Notes: generated from the letters alone by a model not told the origin. A DNA stretch of 64,000 bases from Zymoseptoria tritici IPO323 (GCF_000219625.1 NC_018204.1:434001-498000); one strand, 5' to 3'; shown: positions 53,997 through 63,230, numbered from the stretch's first letter. A program made the numbers and translations.

Positions 53997-56384
53997 ATGG
54001 CTCCATCCGCATCAGACCATCCGACCCCCGTGACACCCTCGACGCCCGTCCGGAGCAACTCCAACATCTCGTCCACTCCCTCCGCAAACACGCCAGGCAC
54101 AAACGGCGAACTGATGGAGTTCTATGAGTTTGAGCGGCTTAAGCGCCAGATCAAACATCGGAACGAGAAAGCCCGTGCTGCTGGATCTCCTGCACCTTCT
54201 TCACCCAGCAAGAAACCATCGACTCCAAGAGCAAACGGAGATTTGAGTCCGAAAAGATCGGCGTCGGTTGGATCCAAAATGAATACCACGGGAAAAGGAA
54301 ACAATGGCCGAACGACTACTCTCAGCAGGCAGAAGGAGAGGGACAATATCACTACTGGCGATCAGAGCCGAGATCAGATTTCGTCCCGACAGGCTCCGGA
54401 TTGTCCGCAAGTGCCACCAGCAAAACCTGCATCGACCAGGGATCAACAACGTCAAGCTCCGCCGCCGGTCTCTTGGCCAAACCTGCCTCCCCAATCTGAG
54501 TCTCCTCCAGCATCCTGCACCGATCGGCACCTGAAACGGCTACCTGAAGATTCCCATAGCGATAACGAATCGGCTGCGTCGACACTGCTCATATTCTTGT
54601 GCCGGGTTGTGAGCTTTGATCAGTGGAGTGTTCGGGGAGGCTTGCAACTGGCCCTTTGGTGGCCACCTTGGTGGCCATCACGGAAGGGCTGTTGGCGGGG
54701 ATTTTGGAAGACCTGTTGGTGGGCGTTGGAAACATCTGGTTGTGGGGTGGCGTGGACACGGGAGAATTGGCGACGAAAGTCGATCAAAGCACTCACCAAA
54801 GCCATGCCACGAATCGTGAGAGACAAGAAGCCTGGGAGATCGAAAGTGGTGCAATGTCGGTCTCCAGAACACCCTCGCCGCCGAAAGGACACTCCACCGG
54901 ACAGCCATCGACAGGAAGAATCTGCTTTGCCCTTGCCACCGAAACACCCTCGCCGCCGAAAGGACACTCCACCGGACAGCCATCAACAAGAAGAATCTGC
55001 TTTGCCCTTGCCACCGACTCCCCGAGAAGCTCACGAACCTCATCAACTACGGAGGATCTTGGCCGGCATTTTCGTCGTTCTCGCCGTTCTCGCTCTCTTC
55101 GCATACTCCATTCTCCCGCTCGATTTCCGAATCACCAACAGCAGCTATCAGCCAGTCGACGATCTGTACAACGCCACACTCATCACAGCCGATGCGATGG
55201 ACTTGCTATCCGAAACCGACTACGACAAGATGCATGCCAAATATTATGCTTGCAAGATGATGGAATTGGCTGAACAGTTGTACGAAGCTCCGCTACAACA
55301 TGTCGAGTTCAGGGAGGCCTGGTCGTTGGAGACAGAATCCTCAGGTTGGGAATGTCCCAAGCCTGGCTGGGTTACCGATTCGAAAGTGCACAAACGCCTC
55401 CACGTGAGGTTCGACGAGGTTCTGGGACGCCATGGGGTGGAACTGGCGACCGCACTGTGGTATGCAATTCGGCCCGCGCTGACATGGCTGACCGATGCTA
55501 ACATCCTGCTTAACAGGAATATGACTACCATCTTTCAGCGCTCCTTGACGGAGTCCCTTGAAAAATCCCAAGAAGCTGTCGACCACGCCCGCCACACTAA
55601 GATCGAAATGGACCGCTCCGACATCTGCCGCAATATCGATTCCGGAAAATTTTCCAATCTCGTGTCCATACGAACAAGCGGCGAGGAGATGCAGCTTCTC
55701 GTCCTGAATGAGAAGCTTGGACTGCTCAACTCGACCCTTTCCTCGTTGACTGCTTCTCACCCGTCGTTGATCCGCGATCTCGAAACCACCGCCACGATCT
55801 GTCTGCGTCATCATACGCCCTTCCAGCAAGGCACGGCAGGTAGAGGATACCGAGAGCAAAGGGACGCCGAAGCAGCTCTGAAGAAGGTCGAAGCATACTG
55901 CAATCCGTTTGTTCGGAGAGGCTTACAGATGCAAAGTGCGAGGAAGACGGTCGACACCTGGTCTCCAGAGGAGGGAGGAGTAGACGAAGTGGGAGTAGAC
56001 GAAGTGGGACTGTCGCGTTTCCTCAAAGCGCAGGAGTTATTCGATCACGCACACGCAATTCTGCACAACGTCACCACAGGAGACCCGGAGCCGCGCAACG
56101 ACGGCCCTGTCGTGTTCAAGTGGATCGATCAGCCCGTGTGGACCAGTCAGCGCTCTTACTTGCGTTGGTTCCTTGGATTGCTGGATAATTTTTCGCTCGC
56201 GGCTCCCGAGAACTGGCAACTACGATGCAGGCGCCTGAACGGAGCCTCGTGTGAGGGCAACCCTGGAGGGAACTTGGAGGAGGTCACCTTGCAAATGAGG
56301 ACACGGGCGAACAATGCCAGATTTTTCAGACTGGATGCATCCCACCCGGAGAACCAAGAGCAAGAGATTGGTGGCAGATCGTAA
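53997..56384 (+). CDS. 795-aa single-pass membrane protein, internal structure partly uncertain
   Basis: Unrecognised. Start in CACCATGG context after a C/T-rich leader, 228 bp beyond the transposon. Residues 1-200 are Ser/Pro/Thr-rich and disordered with one charged helix (FERLKRQIKHRNEKARA). Residues 200-290 are oddly Trp-rich (LWWPPWWPSRKGCW); here another frame looks more natural (VAITEGLLAGILEDLLVGVG), so unplaced introns or a frameshift are likely. Two copies of a 25-residue repeat (HPRRRKDTPPDSHxQEESAL) follow. A membrane segment is at about 352-372 (GIFVVLAVLALFAYSIL). The 420-residue remainder is helical with six N-glycosylation sequons (NSS, NAT, NMT, NST, NVT, NFS) and paired cysteines, so it is probably lumenal or extracellular. 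Confidence 0.62.
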   Translation: MAPSASDHPTPVTPSTPVRSNSNISSTPSANTPGTNGELMEFYEFERLKRQIKHRNEKARAAGSPAPSSPSKKPSTPRANGDLSPKRSASVGSKMNTTGKGNNGRTTTLSRQKERDNITTGDQSRDQISSRQAPDCPQVPPAKPASTRDQQRQAPPPVSWPNLPPQSESPPASCTDRHLKRLPEDSHSDNESAASTLLIFLCRVVSFDQWSVRGGLQLALWWPPWWPSRKGCWRGFWKTCWWALETSGCGVAWTRENWRRKSIKALTKAMPRIVRDKKPGRSKVVQCRSPEHPRRRKDTPPDSHRQEESALPLPPKHPRRRKDTPPDSHQQEESALPLPPTPREAHEPHQLRRILAGIFVVLAVLALFAYSILPLDFRITNSSYQPVDDLYNATLITADAMDLLSETDYDKMHAKYYACKMMELAEQLYEAPLQHVEFREAWSLETESSGWECPKPGWVTDSKVHKRLHVRFDEVLGRHGVELATALWYAIRPALTWLTDANILLNRNMTTIFQRSLTESLEKSQEAVDHARHTKIEMDRSDICRNIDSGKFSNLVSIRTSGEEMQLLVLNEKLGLLNSTLSSLTASHPSLIRDLETTATICLRHHTPFQQGTAGRGYREQRDAEAALKKVEAYCNPFVRRGLQMQSARKTVDTWSPEEGGVDEVGVDEVGLSRFLKAQELFDHAHAILHNVTTGDPEPRNDGPVVFKWIDQPVWTSQRSYLRWFLGLLDNFSLAAPENWQLRCRRLNGASCEGNPGGNLEEVTLQMRTRANNARFFRLDASHPENQEQEIGGRS
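54869..55018 (+). repeat. 75-bp direct tandem duplication in the 54-kb gene
   Basis: AACACCCTCGCCGCCGAAAG and on, two copies differing at two positions; encodes the repeated 25-residue basic/Pro segment before the membrane anchor. Confidence 0.88.
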
Positions 56385-56655
56385 ACCCATTGTGTGACAA
56401 GATGTCGCGCGCGCCTTTCGCGTCGTCTCCTCATTGTTAAGTTGAAAGAACTTCACTCCAATACCGACACAAATGTTTCTCAAGGAACATGTCCACGGAT
56501 CAAGACAGATCACGATGACAACGACGGCACAGATGGCCTGTCAGTGACTTCGATATCGAGCATCGAGAGTCCACCGCCAGAAGGTCAACACGACCTCGCC
56601 GACTCTCCCAAAGGCCCCTCCCCACCAAGCTCGCCGCCCTCAATCGCAGCAGTTG
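56385..56655. other. short intergenic or upstream exon region
   Basis: Open in more than one frame (DGLSVTSISSIESPPPEGQH in one, RYRASRVHRQKVNTTSPTLP in another); no choice possible. It may belong to the small gene that follows. Confidence 0.3.
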
Positions 56656-56871
56656 ATGCCTCCGCTAACACAAGCTGCTTCGCAAGCTCGAGCAGGTCAA
56701 AAGCGAAGTCGTGGCGAGATGGCTACGACCGATCGAGATCAGGCAAGCAGCGCTCTGCCAGTGGCCGCGAGTGCTGCTCCAGCTGTCTCCCAAACCGGGC
56801 ACGATGAGATCGCAAGCGCAGCTTTCATCGACGATTGGCGATTCGGAAAGAAGGTGGGAGTCGGGGGGTGA
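56656..56871 (+). CDS. 71-aa hypothetical protein
   Basis: From the ATG at 56656 the frame reads MPPLTQAASQARAGQKRSRG, then Ala-rich sequence, and ends ASAAFIDDWRFGKKVGVGG. The end has the look of a folded or binding peptide. The same DNA in another frame reads KLLRKLEQVKSEVVARWLRP after two stops. Unrecognised; it may be an exon rather than a whole gene. Confidence 0.32.
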   Translation: MPPLTQAASQARAGQKRSRGEMATTDRDQASSALPVAASAAPAVSQTGHDEIASAAFIDDWRFGKKVGVGG

Positions 56872-57290
56872 CCGCTGAACCCATCACAAGATGGATGACG
56901 AAGACTCGGTGCCCGCCAGGGTTGACAACACATAGCTTGATGAATTCAATGTTTGCGGCGATGACTCGAAAGTTTGCGAAGTCTTGTGCTTATCATCATC
57001 ATCATCCATTGACATCATCATGTGTCCGTATTGTGCCTTGGTCGAAGGTCAATCAACACGGCACTCACTGCACAGCAGACGACCTGCAACTTCTGCGATG
57101 AAGAAGAAGGAGGAGGAGGAGGAGGAGAAGACGTACACCTCGTCTCGTGCACCAGCTAGTGTTGCCAACATCCCTACCTCGGACAATGATCAGGAATCGG
57201 ACTGGGGAGGAGGAAGTTCAGGAAAGCGCAAAGGTACACGAGTTCTTTTTATTCCACTCAGCTACACAGTGCTGGAGAGTTGAGAGCTCT
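56872..57290. other. intergenic with microsatellites
   Basis: TCATCATCATCATCATCC at about 56992-57009 and a GAAGGAGGAGGAGGAGG run at 57104-57128. No supported gene. Confidence 0.5.
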
Positions 57291-57439
57291 GACACTTTGC
57301 AGACCGAGGCTGCGTTTTGTTGTTGCGGAGATCGCCGTTCAGTTGAATGAAAGAACTCTCAAGGCATCACCCTCCCGCAAAACACGCACAAATGGCGATC
57401 TCCGCAACAACAAAACGCAGCCTCGGTCTGCAAAGTGTC
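57291..57439. repeat. perfect 46-bp inverted repeat with a 57-base spacer
   Basis: Left arm 57291-57336 starts GACACTTTGCAGACCGAGGC; right arm 57394-57439 is its exact reverse complement (GGCGATCTCCGCAACAACAA and on). The spacer is unrelated. Transcribed RNA would fold into a 46-bp hairpin. Confidence 0.95.
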
Positions 57440-57706
57440 CAGGTCCAGGACCATGGAAGACTCCGTCTCGATAGCTGGTGTGCCATCTGCATCGGACTCT
57501 CCAGGTTCCAAGCTACCCAAATGCCCACCTCTTCTGACCATTGTGTTGTTGAACGCCTTCCGCCGCAAGCCTCCGCCAATCTTCCCCTCTCCGCCTCCGC
57601 CTCCTGTTCCGCAACGCGCTTGAGTGAATCTCTCCGCCCGCCTTAGAAACTGCCCGTGTCGCGGCTCTCTCCTCGAGCACGACATATGCATCTCCTGCTG
57701 CGGCTT

Positions 57707-58423
57707 TCACGCTTCGCTGATAGTGCTGTTTGTCGTAGGCCGTTGACTTGCTTGAACGCTCCGCGAATGCTGCCGATGGAGGTCGTATTCGAGGCATTGG
57801 ATGCGGTGCGGTAGGAGTTGTAACTTGTGGCAGGTCGCGTGCCGAAGCCTGCTGTGGAGTTTCTGAATGTCTTGAGGCGAGACGTTGATGCGTAGTTTCA
57901 GTAGGTACAACTCTGCAGACATGACCGGTGCGCTGGCTTTTGACAATCGGACGGCCGCACCTTTTATAGCGAAGTTCTCTTGTTCCGCAGCCAGCGATGC
58001 TTGTTCCACAGCCAGCGATGCTTGTTCCACAGCCAGCGATGCCGTTCTGATGCTGTGCCCATCAGCGGCAGCTCCTCGTATGGCAAAATCGTGTCCAGCG
58101 CCCTCGTTGGCCAGGAATGCGCCGTCGACTGGCGAGTGCTGGCGGTATGTGTTGACTCCTTCCATCTGCTGAGTGAAGTCGATCAGAAAGCTGGTTGTAC
58201 CATTATTGTTCATCTGACTGCCGTGCCCCGGAGTCTTCATTCGTCGCGGAGTTGGAGACGGCGAACGAGAAGGAGATGGCCGTTTCCGGCTGGACTCGTG
58301 TCCAGGCGTGCGCAATGTCTTGGTTGCACTCTGTCCGATTTTGGCGAATACAGTTATGTCGGGGACCTCAGAGAATGCACTGAAGCAGGTGTCGTTTACG
58401 GTGGACTGATCTTGAGGCGGCAT
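57707..58423 (-). CDS. 238-aa protein with a three-fold ASLAVEQ repeat
   Basis: Unrecognised, single exon from an ATG in CCCAGATGCC context. Residues 1-75 are Ser/Pro-rich (SRKRPSPSRSPSPTPRRM, SR-like). The middle (TTSFLIDFTQQMEGVN) leads to HSIRTASLAVEQASLAVEQ and a third copy, encoded by a 21-bp tandem repeat at 57975-58040. Then AELYLLKLRINVSPQDIQKL and a basic His-rich end. No membrane segment. It lies directly downstream of the RVDSRNKAIE gene on the same strand and might be its last exon, but no matching splice sites are evident. Confidence 0.48.
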   Translation of the reverse strand: MPPQDQSTVNDTCFSAFSEVPDITVFAKIGQSATKTLRTPGHESSRKRPSPSRSPSPTPRRMKTPGHGSQMNNNGTTSFLIDFTQQMEGVNTYRQHSPVDGAFLANEGAGHDFAIRGAAADGHSIRTASLAVEQASLAVEQASLAAEQENFAIKGAAVRLSKASAPVMSAELYLLKLRINVSPQDIQKLHSRLRHATCHKLQLLPHRIQCLEYDLHRQHSRSVQASQRPTTNSTISEA

Positions 58424-58923
58424 CTGGGAAGCACGGAAATCGAGACCTTGTTGGAAGTTCTTAGGATTCGAGCGTTGTGCGAGTCGGTCCTGGCATGTGT
58501 TGTTCGTGGTGTATTTGGGACCTGTTCAGCTTGATTTTTGCCACAGTATTCGAAAGCCTTCTCTCGCGATGCTCTCTGCCAGCCACAACGCCGACTAACT
58601 CTGCAGGCTGTCAAGACGGCGACGCGGCTGAAAGGCAAAACACCCCTCAAATGACGAATTCGAGGTAAAACAAAGCCTCCCACACCGGAATTTGTACTAC
58701 GGAAGCTTTGAGTGCACCACCGCATTGGCGAGAGCGATCGCCTCTCTGCTGCAGCCAGGTCGTCCTTGCTAGCGTTCGTCTCGATGGCCTTGTTGCGCGA
58801 GTCAACTCTAGCGATTTCGGCTTCAAGCTTTTGCATCCGTTCGAGCAGGTAGCCGTGCTCACGCTTCAGCTGGTGCGCCCAAAGGAGCGATGTAGGCGAC
58901 GTTGGGGGATGGAGTGGCGCCAT
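58396..58923 (-). CDS. coiled-coil protein with the RVDSRNKAIE motif, end uncertain
   Basis: Start MAPLHPPTSPTSLLWAHQLK, followed by a clear coiled coil (LLERMQKLEAEIARVDSRNK, then AIETNASKDDLAA). The motif RVDSRNKAIETN is shared with the gene at 12.45 kb (RVDARNKAIESN). Beyond about residue 65 composition deteriorates and a parallel frame reads AIALANAVVHSKL, so an intron or frameshift probably begins near 58725 and the open frame to 58396 may not be translated as such. The length of the true product is therefore unknown. Likely a small homo-oligomer. Confidence 0.5.
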   Translation of the reverse strand: MAPLHPPTSPTSLLWAHQLKREHGYLLERMQKLEAEIARVDSRNKAIETNASKDDLAAAERRSLSPMRWCTQSFRSTNSGVGGFVLPRIRHLRGVLPFSRVAVLTACRVSRRCGWQRASREKAFEYCGKNQAEQVPNTPRTTHARTDSHNARILRTSNKVSISVLPRCRLKISPP

Positions 58924-59190
58924 CCTGAAGATGCAAAGAAGGGCAGGTCAAGTAGTCAGTTGAAGGGAACCAGGTGAGTGAGTCGGGGGGGAGGTTGGTG
59001 TGGAGTGGAGACATTCTGAAGATGCAAAGAAGGGCCAGGTCAAGTATTCAGTTGTAGGGAACCAGGTGAGTGAGTCGGGGGGAGGTTGGTGTGGAGTGGA
59101 GCCATCCTGAAGATGCAAAGAAGGGTCAGGTCAGGTAGTCAGTTGAAGGGAACCAGGTGAGTGAGTCGGGGGAGAGGTTGGTGTGCAGAG
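58921..59190. repeat. 91-bp tandem repeat, three copies
   Basis: Units start CATCCTGAAGATGCAAAGAA at 58921, 59012 and 59103, about 95% identical; the third is cut short near 59190. The first overlaps the start codon region of the minus-strand gene at 58923, so the array lies upstream of that gene. Confidence 0.9.
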
Positions 59191-59360
59191 GTCACCCGAT
59201 TTCGTTCCGTGCGCATGTGGCGTAGGTGTGGTGAGTGCATTCCACTCGGTGTCGCTGTGGTCGTGCGCATGTCGCATGGTTCGCTTCGGTCGTGGTAATG
59301 GAGGGCGCAGGAGCGGGTGCGTCGTCCATTCTTGCCATGGAACGATTGATACGGGCAAGG

Positions 59361-59738
59361 TCGTAGTGGAAGTGATGTAGTGGAAGTGATGTGGTAGAAG
59401 TAATGTGATGGAAGTGATGTAGTGGAAGTAATGTAGTAGAAGTGATGTGGTAGAAGTAATGTGGTGGAAGTGATGTAGTCGAAGTAATGTGGTGGAAGTG
59501 ATGTAGTGGAAGTAATGTGGTGGAAGTAATGTAGTGGAAGTAATGTGGTGGAAGTGACGTGGTGGAAGTGACGTGGTGGAAGTGACGTGGTGGGAGTGAT
59601 GTGGTGGGAGTGACGTGGTGGAAGTAATGTGGTGGAAGTGATGTGGTGGGAGTAATGTAGTCGAAGTGATGTCGTCGAAGTGATGTGGTAGAAGTAATGT
59701 GGTCGAAGGGATGTGGTCGAAGGTCGAAGTGATGTGGC
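59361..59738. repeat. 15-bp minisatellite, about 25 copies
   Basis: Variants of GTGGAAGTGATGTAG recur without interruption. On the minus strand all frames are stop-free and translate to His/Thr/Ser/Leu/Pro pentapeptides (for example TSLPPHYFHH, ITSTT), giving long open frames that I do not take as genes. Confidence 0.88.
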
Positions 59739-60210
59739 CAGTCGTAAGTCCACGATCGTGCGCTGCCAGCTTGTTGAAGATTGCCTGGCACGTGACTCAC
59801 AAGCTCAAGTCAAGCTTTCCTCCTCCCATATTCTACAGCAAAAGTCAGCCTACCCGACGTCTCCTCTACATTCTCGCCGATTCTCTCTCTCTCTCTCTCG
59901 ATACGTCGAATACACGCCATAACAGAGCAGCTGAATGACCGCCCTCACCAGAATCCATTGTCCGCAGCGTACAGCATTCGAAGCCGGTCGACAACCGGCC
60001 ACGACGTGGCATCCCCCACAAATGTTCCACCACACCGCGCCACTCCGATGACCACCCCACCTTCACAAGCTAGGCGATGGCTTGCGTCGACCTGAAAGTC
60101 TATGAACATGCACACGCGTGGTCCGCAGCATTGAAAGAGTCGTGAAGAGGAAACGGGAGTGGTTGACGGCCGCTGAGATATTGGGCTGGTGGTTGAAGAC
60201 TGTCCAGGCA
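59739..60210. other. intergenic with a TC run
   Basis: (TC)9 at about 59882-59899. No supported gene, though an exon of the following gene may lie near 60120-60210. Confidence 0.45.
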
Positions 60211-60576
60211 AGAATGGCATCTGCTACGGAGTGTTCCTTGGTGTGGTGCCGCCGATGGTTGCGCAAGGGGTTCGTAGGCAAAGAAGTTGATCTTGCAGCG
60301 GTTGCTCGGTGGGATGTGTTGGGTGGGATGGAGGATTTCGAGCTCATACACTGCTCTGGGGAGGAAGACTGCATTCTTGTGAGCTCAGACGGGCAAAGCG
60401 AACCCAGAAGCATAGATGTGCTGAACCTCATGGACGGAGATCTGTATACGCATGCTTATCAAGACTCGACTCGAGAACAGACTTCCTATACCGACGCCAC
60501 CACTGACTCCATACGACATGGAGCAAAGAGACCGATGTTTCCACCGCACGGATCATGTCTCGTAGTAGATGAATAG
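60211..60576 (+). CDS. 121-aa acidic protein, possibly 3' exon
   Basis: Unrecognised. From the ATG at 60211 (MASATECSLVWCRRWLRKG) the frame shows good codon use through GGMEDFELIHCSGEEDCILV and DVLNLMDGDLYTHAYQDST to HGSCLVVDE. The frame is also open upstream to 60106 without ATG (RVVKRKREWLTAAEILGWWL), with a CCGCAG acceptor at about 60124, so an upstream exon is likely. There are four Cys in the N-terminal half and no signal peptide or membrane segment. Confidence 0.42.
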   Translation, partial: RMASATECSLVWCRRWLRKGFVGKEVDLAAVARWDVLGGMEDFELIHCSGEEDCILVSSDGQSEPRSIDVLNLMDGDLYTHAYQDSTREQTSYTDATTDSIRHGAKRPMFPPHGSCLVVDE

Positions 60577-60933
60577 CAGGCGCCTACCGGGCAAGGTCTT
60601 CGAGAGCATGATTGGAATCATCTGCTGAGCAACACACGCGATATTGATCGATCGCATCTCGTCGGCATGGCGAAAGGACTTTCTACCGCCATCACGCCAG
60701 ACTCCATCTACAATTAAACACTTGATGCACTTTTGTTACTGAACCACATCACAGAACGCTGACTCGATCGATCAAATCCAGAATACTGATGATGTCCTTA
60801 CTCCTTCTTCGCTCACCTCTTCCGCCACCGATTCGCACTCGCTGCCGTCCCCGTCTTGCCCCGCCCTTACCCTACCATACAACAGCTACTGCGTGCGCCC
60901 AAATTCGGGCCGCATCGAGCCCAACAGCGAGGT
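60577..60933. other. intergenic
   Basis: No supported gene. The plus-strand frame from 60789 (MMSLLLLRSPLPPPIRTRCR) enters the repeats that follow. Confidence 0.4.
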
Positions 60934-61140
60934 CGAACTTCAGGTCCTGCTTCAAAGCGGTGAAGGAAGACTCCCCAGCCGACGCACGATATCGAAGTTC
61001 AGGTCCTGCTTCAAGCTGTGAAAGAAGGGCTTCCAGCCAATGCAATCGACGTCGAAGTCCAGATCCTGCTTCAAGCGATGGAGTACGATCTTCCAGCCCA
61101 CGCACGACGTCGAGCTTTAGGTCCTACTCCAAGCGACGGA
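60934..61140 (+). repeat. about 60-bp degenerate tandem repeat, four copies
   Basis: Units begin CGAACTTCAGGTCCTGCTTC at 60934 with diverged copies at 60993, 61053 and 61110. The spacing varies (57-60), and two frames are open across it (SNFRSCFK / VELQVLLQ). Confidence 0.75.
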
Positions 61141-61185
61141 GCCAGATCCTCCAGCCGACGAGCGATGCCACGATGAGTCCCTTGT

Positions 61186-61524
61186 TCAGACCCGTAGCCC
61201 ATTAGTGCCGCCGCCGCTACCGAAGGCAACCGCCACGTTGGGATGAACATCGAGCAAACCGCGACACCCTTCCACCAGGAGACGAAGATTCATGTCAGCT
61301 TTCTGCTCGCCAATGGCTCCGCACAAGCCGCCAACGGATATCACTGCGTCCCACCGAGAAAATGACAGCCCGCCTTCTGTCCCCGCCGACCACCCTTTCG
61401 AGACGCCCCGCGCGAGCAGTGCGTGGAGGACGTTCCCTGCGCCGCGACGGCGGTGAGTAATGAGGCAGCGATTTGAGCTCTCCAGGTGGACCGTATCGGA
61501 GTTTTGCATGCCCAAGCGAGGCAT
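61186..61524 (-). CDS. 112-aa Gly-rich hypothetical protein
   Basis: Unrecognised. MPRLGMQNSDTVHLESSNRC, then GAGNVLHALLARGVSKGWSA, SRWDAVISVGGLCGAIGEQK and NLRLLVEGCRGLLDVHPNVA. The alternation of Gly turns and hydrophobic runs resembles a folded alpha/beta protein, but no motif is identifiable. The plus strand offers a competing reading with a GTGAGT at 61452 and CTCCAG at 61484, giving an intron too short (about 33 bp) to accept. Confidence 0.33.
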   Translation of the reverse strand: MPRLGMQNSDTVHLESSNRCLITHRRRGAGNVLHALLARGVSKGWSAGTEGGLSFSRWDAVISVGGLCGAIGEQKADMNLRLLVEGCRGLLDVHPNVAVAFGSGGGTNGLRV

Positions 61525-61666
61525 AATTGGGACAACGATCTGATGGAGACGATTTGAAGAAGCCTTCGACGGATCGAATGGGTTGGAACCGGTGCAATGT
61601 TCCTGTCTTGTGTGAAGGGTTCTTAGGACGGATCACGCACACAGCTCTGCCGCACTGCAACATACC

Positions 61667-62104
61667 ATGGAGCGTCCTTCGCCCATCACCGGCGACAGCG
61701 ACATCATTCACTCTACTTCGTTATCCCGTGACCCGGTGACCGACCATCTACCGCAGCCTGCCCACGCTGTTCCTAGTCCACCACTCTCGACCAGCCAGAT
61801 CGACCTTAGCTTTCCCATCTTGGACAACGACGGCTCCATCTCCGAGCGTCGTTCGCCGACTCCCAATATGATATGCTCGACGACATGTCCGAGATCTCCA
61901 CGGACGATCACGACACGGCCAGCATTGCCTCCCACGATAATCAGACCGGGCAGCTCACTCCAGAGCAGACCGCTAGCGACTTTGAATGCGAAGAGGACAA
62001 GACTAAGGACATAACACTGTCTCCAAATTTGGCCATGGCAGTTCGCGAGCGCTGGGGTAGCGATGGAGAGGGGGCAGGATGGAGGAGGCGGAGGATTACC
62101 GTGC
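61667..62104 (+). pseudogene. gene fragment split by a one-base frameshift
   Basis: MERPSPITGDSDIIHSTSLS opens a 5' part that runs to SERRSPTPN. There the frame shifts: reading one base over, YDMLDDMSEISTDDHDTASI follows at once and continues through TGQLTPEQTASDFECEEDKT and LSPNLAMAVRERWGSDGEG. Both halves have the same Ser/Asp/Pro-rich style, so they were one protein and a single base was lost or gained near 61866. Beyond 62104 the frame degenerates, so the 3' part is missing. It resembles the disordered N terminus of a regulatory or nuclear protein; I do not name a family. Confidence 0.5.
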
Positions 62105-62942
62105 AGACATACGTATGCGTGCGCGCTGTACAATCTCCTACTACAGCTTTGTTGATTGTGAAGCTCGCGAGCCGACTCTTCTCATGCTTATCACTGGAGT
62201 GAAACAGGGATGTTGCATACGCAAAAAGCCGCGGCGAGGTACTTGGATACAAATCTTTGGCTTCCCGCCATTCCGAATGATCACAACTGCTGTATTTTTT
62301 GCTCTTTGCTCCAGACCCAACTAACTCAGGGAAGAATGAATGATGTGCAATGCCTGTTCTTGGTCCAGACCTTTCCAAGGTACAAGCTCGACCCAGGGAG
62401 ACTGGTCCTCAGATGAAGTACTTGGCTCCTCCGACGACCTCCGCTGATCCGCAGAGGTAATTTCGGCGAAGTGGTGGACAGGACAGCAAGTTCGCCGGGA
62501 GAAGACCAGCAAGCTTCCGCCAGCCGCTCGATCCACCAATCTCGCCGAGTGGGTGAGACTCACAGCATTCCGCTCGAGTTGCCGCATGCCTCCCCTACCA
62601 GCCTATGAAGCCTGTTTGCCTGTGAAGACACCCGAGTCCTTGAACGCGCATTCCCACTCAAACCTTCCTCGCTTCACAACGTTTGGCGATCGGACGTTGA
62701 GTTCCTAAACCGGAGTGCGGTTGCTGAAGATATTTGCCACGAGTCTGCACATGCACGAGCCACATTGCGCGGTCTGCACATGCACAAGCACAAGCCACAC
62801 CGTGCAGACTGCACGGCACCGCGCAGTGTGCAAACGCACCCTCAAGCCCAACTTTCGACCTCGAGATACACATGGGTCACTCGCTCTACCATGGCCGCTT
62901 GCTGAAGATGTGGGAGGATCATGCAACCTCTTTTCAACGGGT
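62105..62942. other. no supported gene; short CTGCACATGCAC repeats
   Basis: 62740-62830 has repeated TGCACATGCAC/GCACAAGCAC strings and a partly self-complementary TGCACGG...CCGTGCAG. Otherwise only short frames. Confidence 0.4.
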
Positions 62943-63230
62943 AGTCCCGACCAATCTCAGCAACGCGAGGACGACGCCGTCGTGCCCACCGAGGACCGGA
63001 ACGCCCTCCGGCATGCAACGGCGACCGACATTGAAGCGCGCGTAGGTCAAGCATGCGTCCGCGTCGAACACACTCGCCCACTGGCCACCCCTCTCATCAG
63101 CCACGACCCGCACGAGGCCGTCCACAAGCTCACTCTCGACGTCGAGAGGTTTCGCGTACGGTACGACTCCCTCGCCGACTGGCAGAAGGCGCATCCACTA
63201 ATAACGCTTCCCGAACACCACCGCGAGTAA
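62943..63230 (+). CDS. 95-codon terminal exon of an unrecognised protein
   Basis: Strong codon bias from about 62943 to the TAA at 63230: SPDQSQQREDDAVVPTEDRN, ATDIEARVGQACVRVEHTRP, HDPHEAVHKLTLDVERFRV and DSLADWQKAHPLITLPEHHRE. There is no ATG at the start of the good part, and a GGGTAG acceptor lies at 62939-62944, so this should be the last exon of a gene whose upstream exons I could not place. Hydrophilic and helical, with no membrane segment. Confidence 0.42.
   Translation, partial: SPDQSQQREDDAVVPTEDRNALRHATATDIEARVGQACVRVEHTRPLATPLISHDPHEAVHKLTLDVERFRVRYDSLADWQKAHPLITLPEHHRE

Noticed and set aside
59139..59800. Two long minus-strand frames of about 200 codons
   Set aside because: They exist only because the 15-bp minisatellite lacks stops; sequence outside the array has no coding quality.
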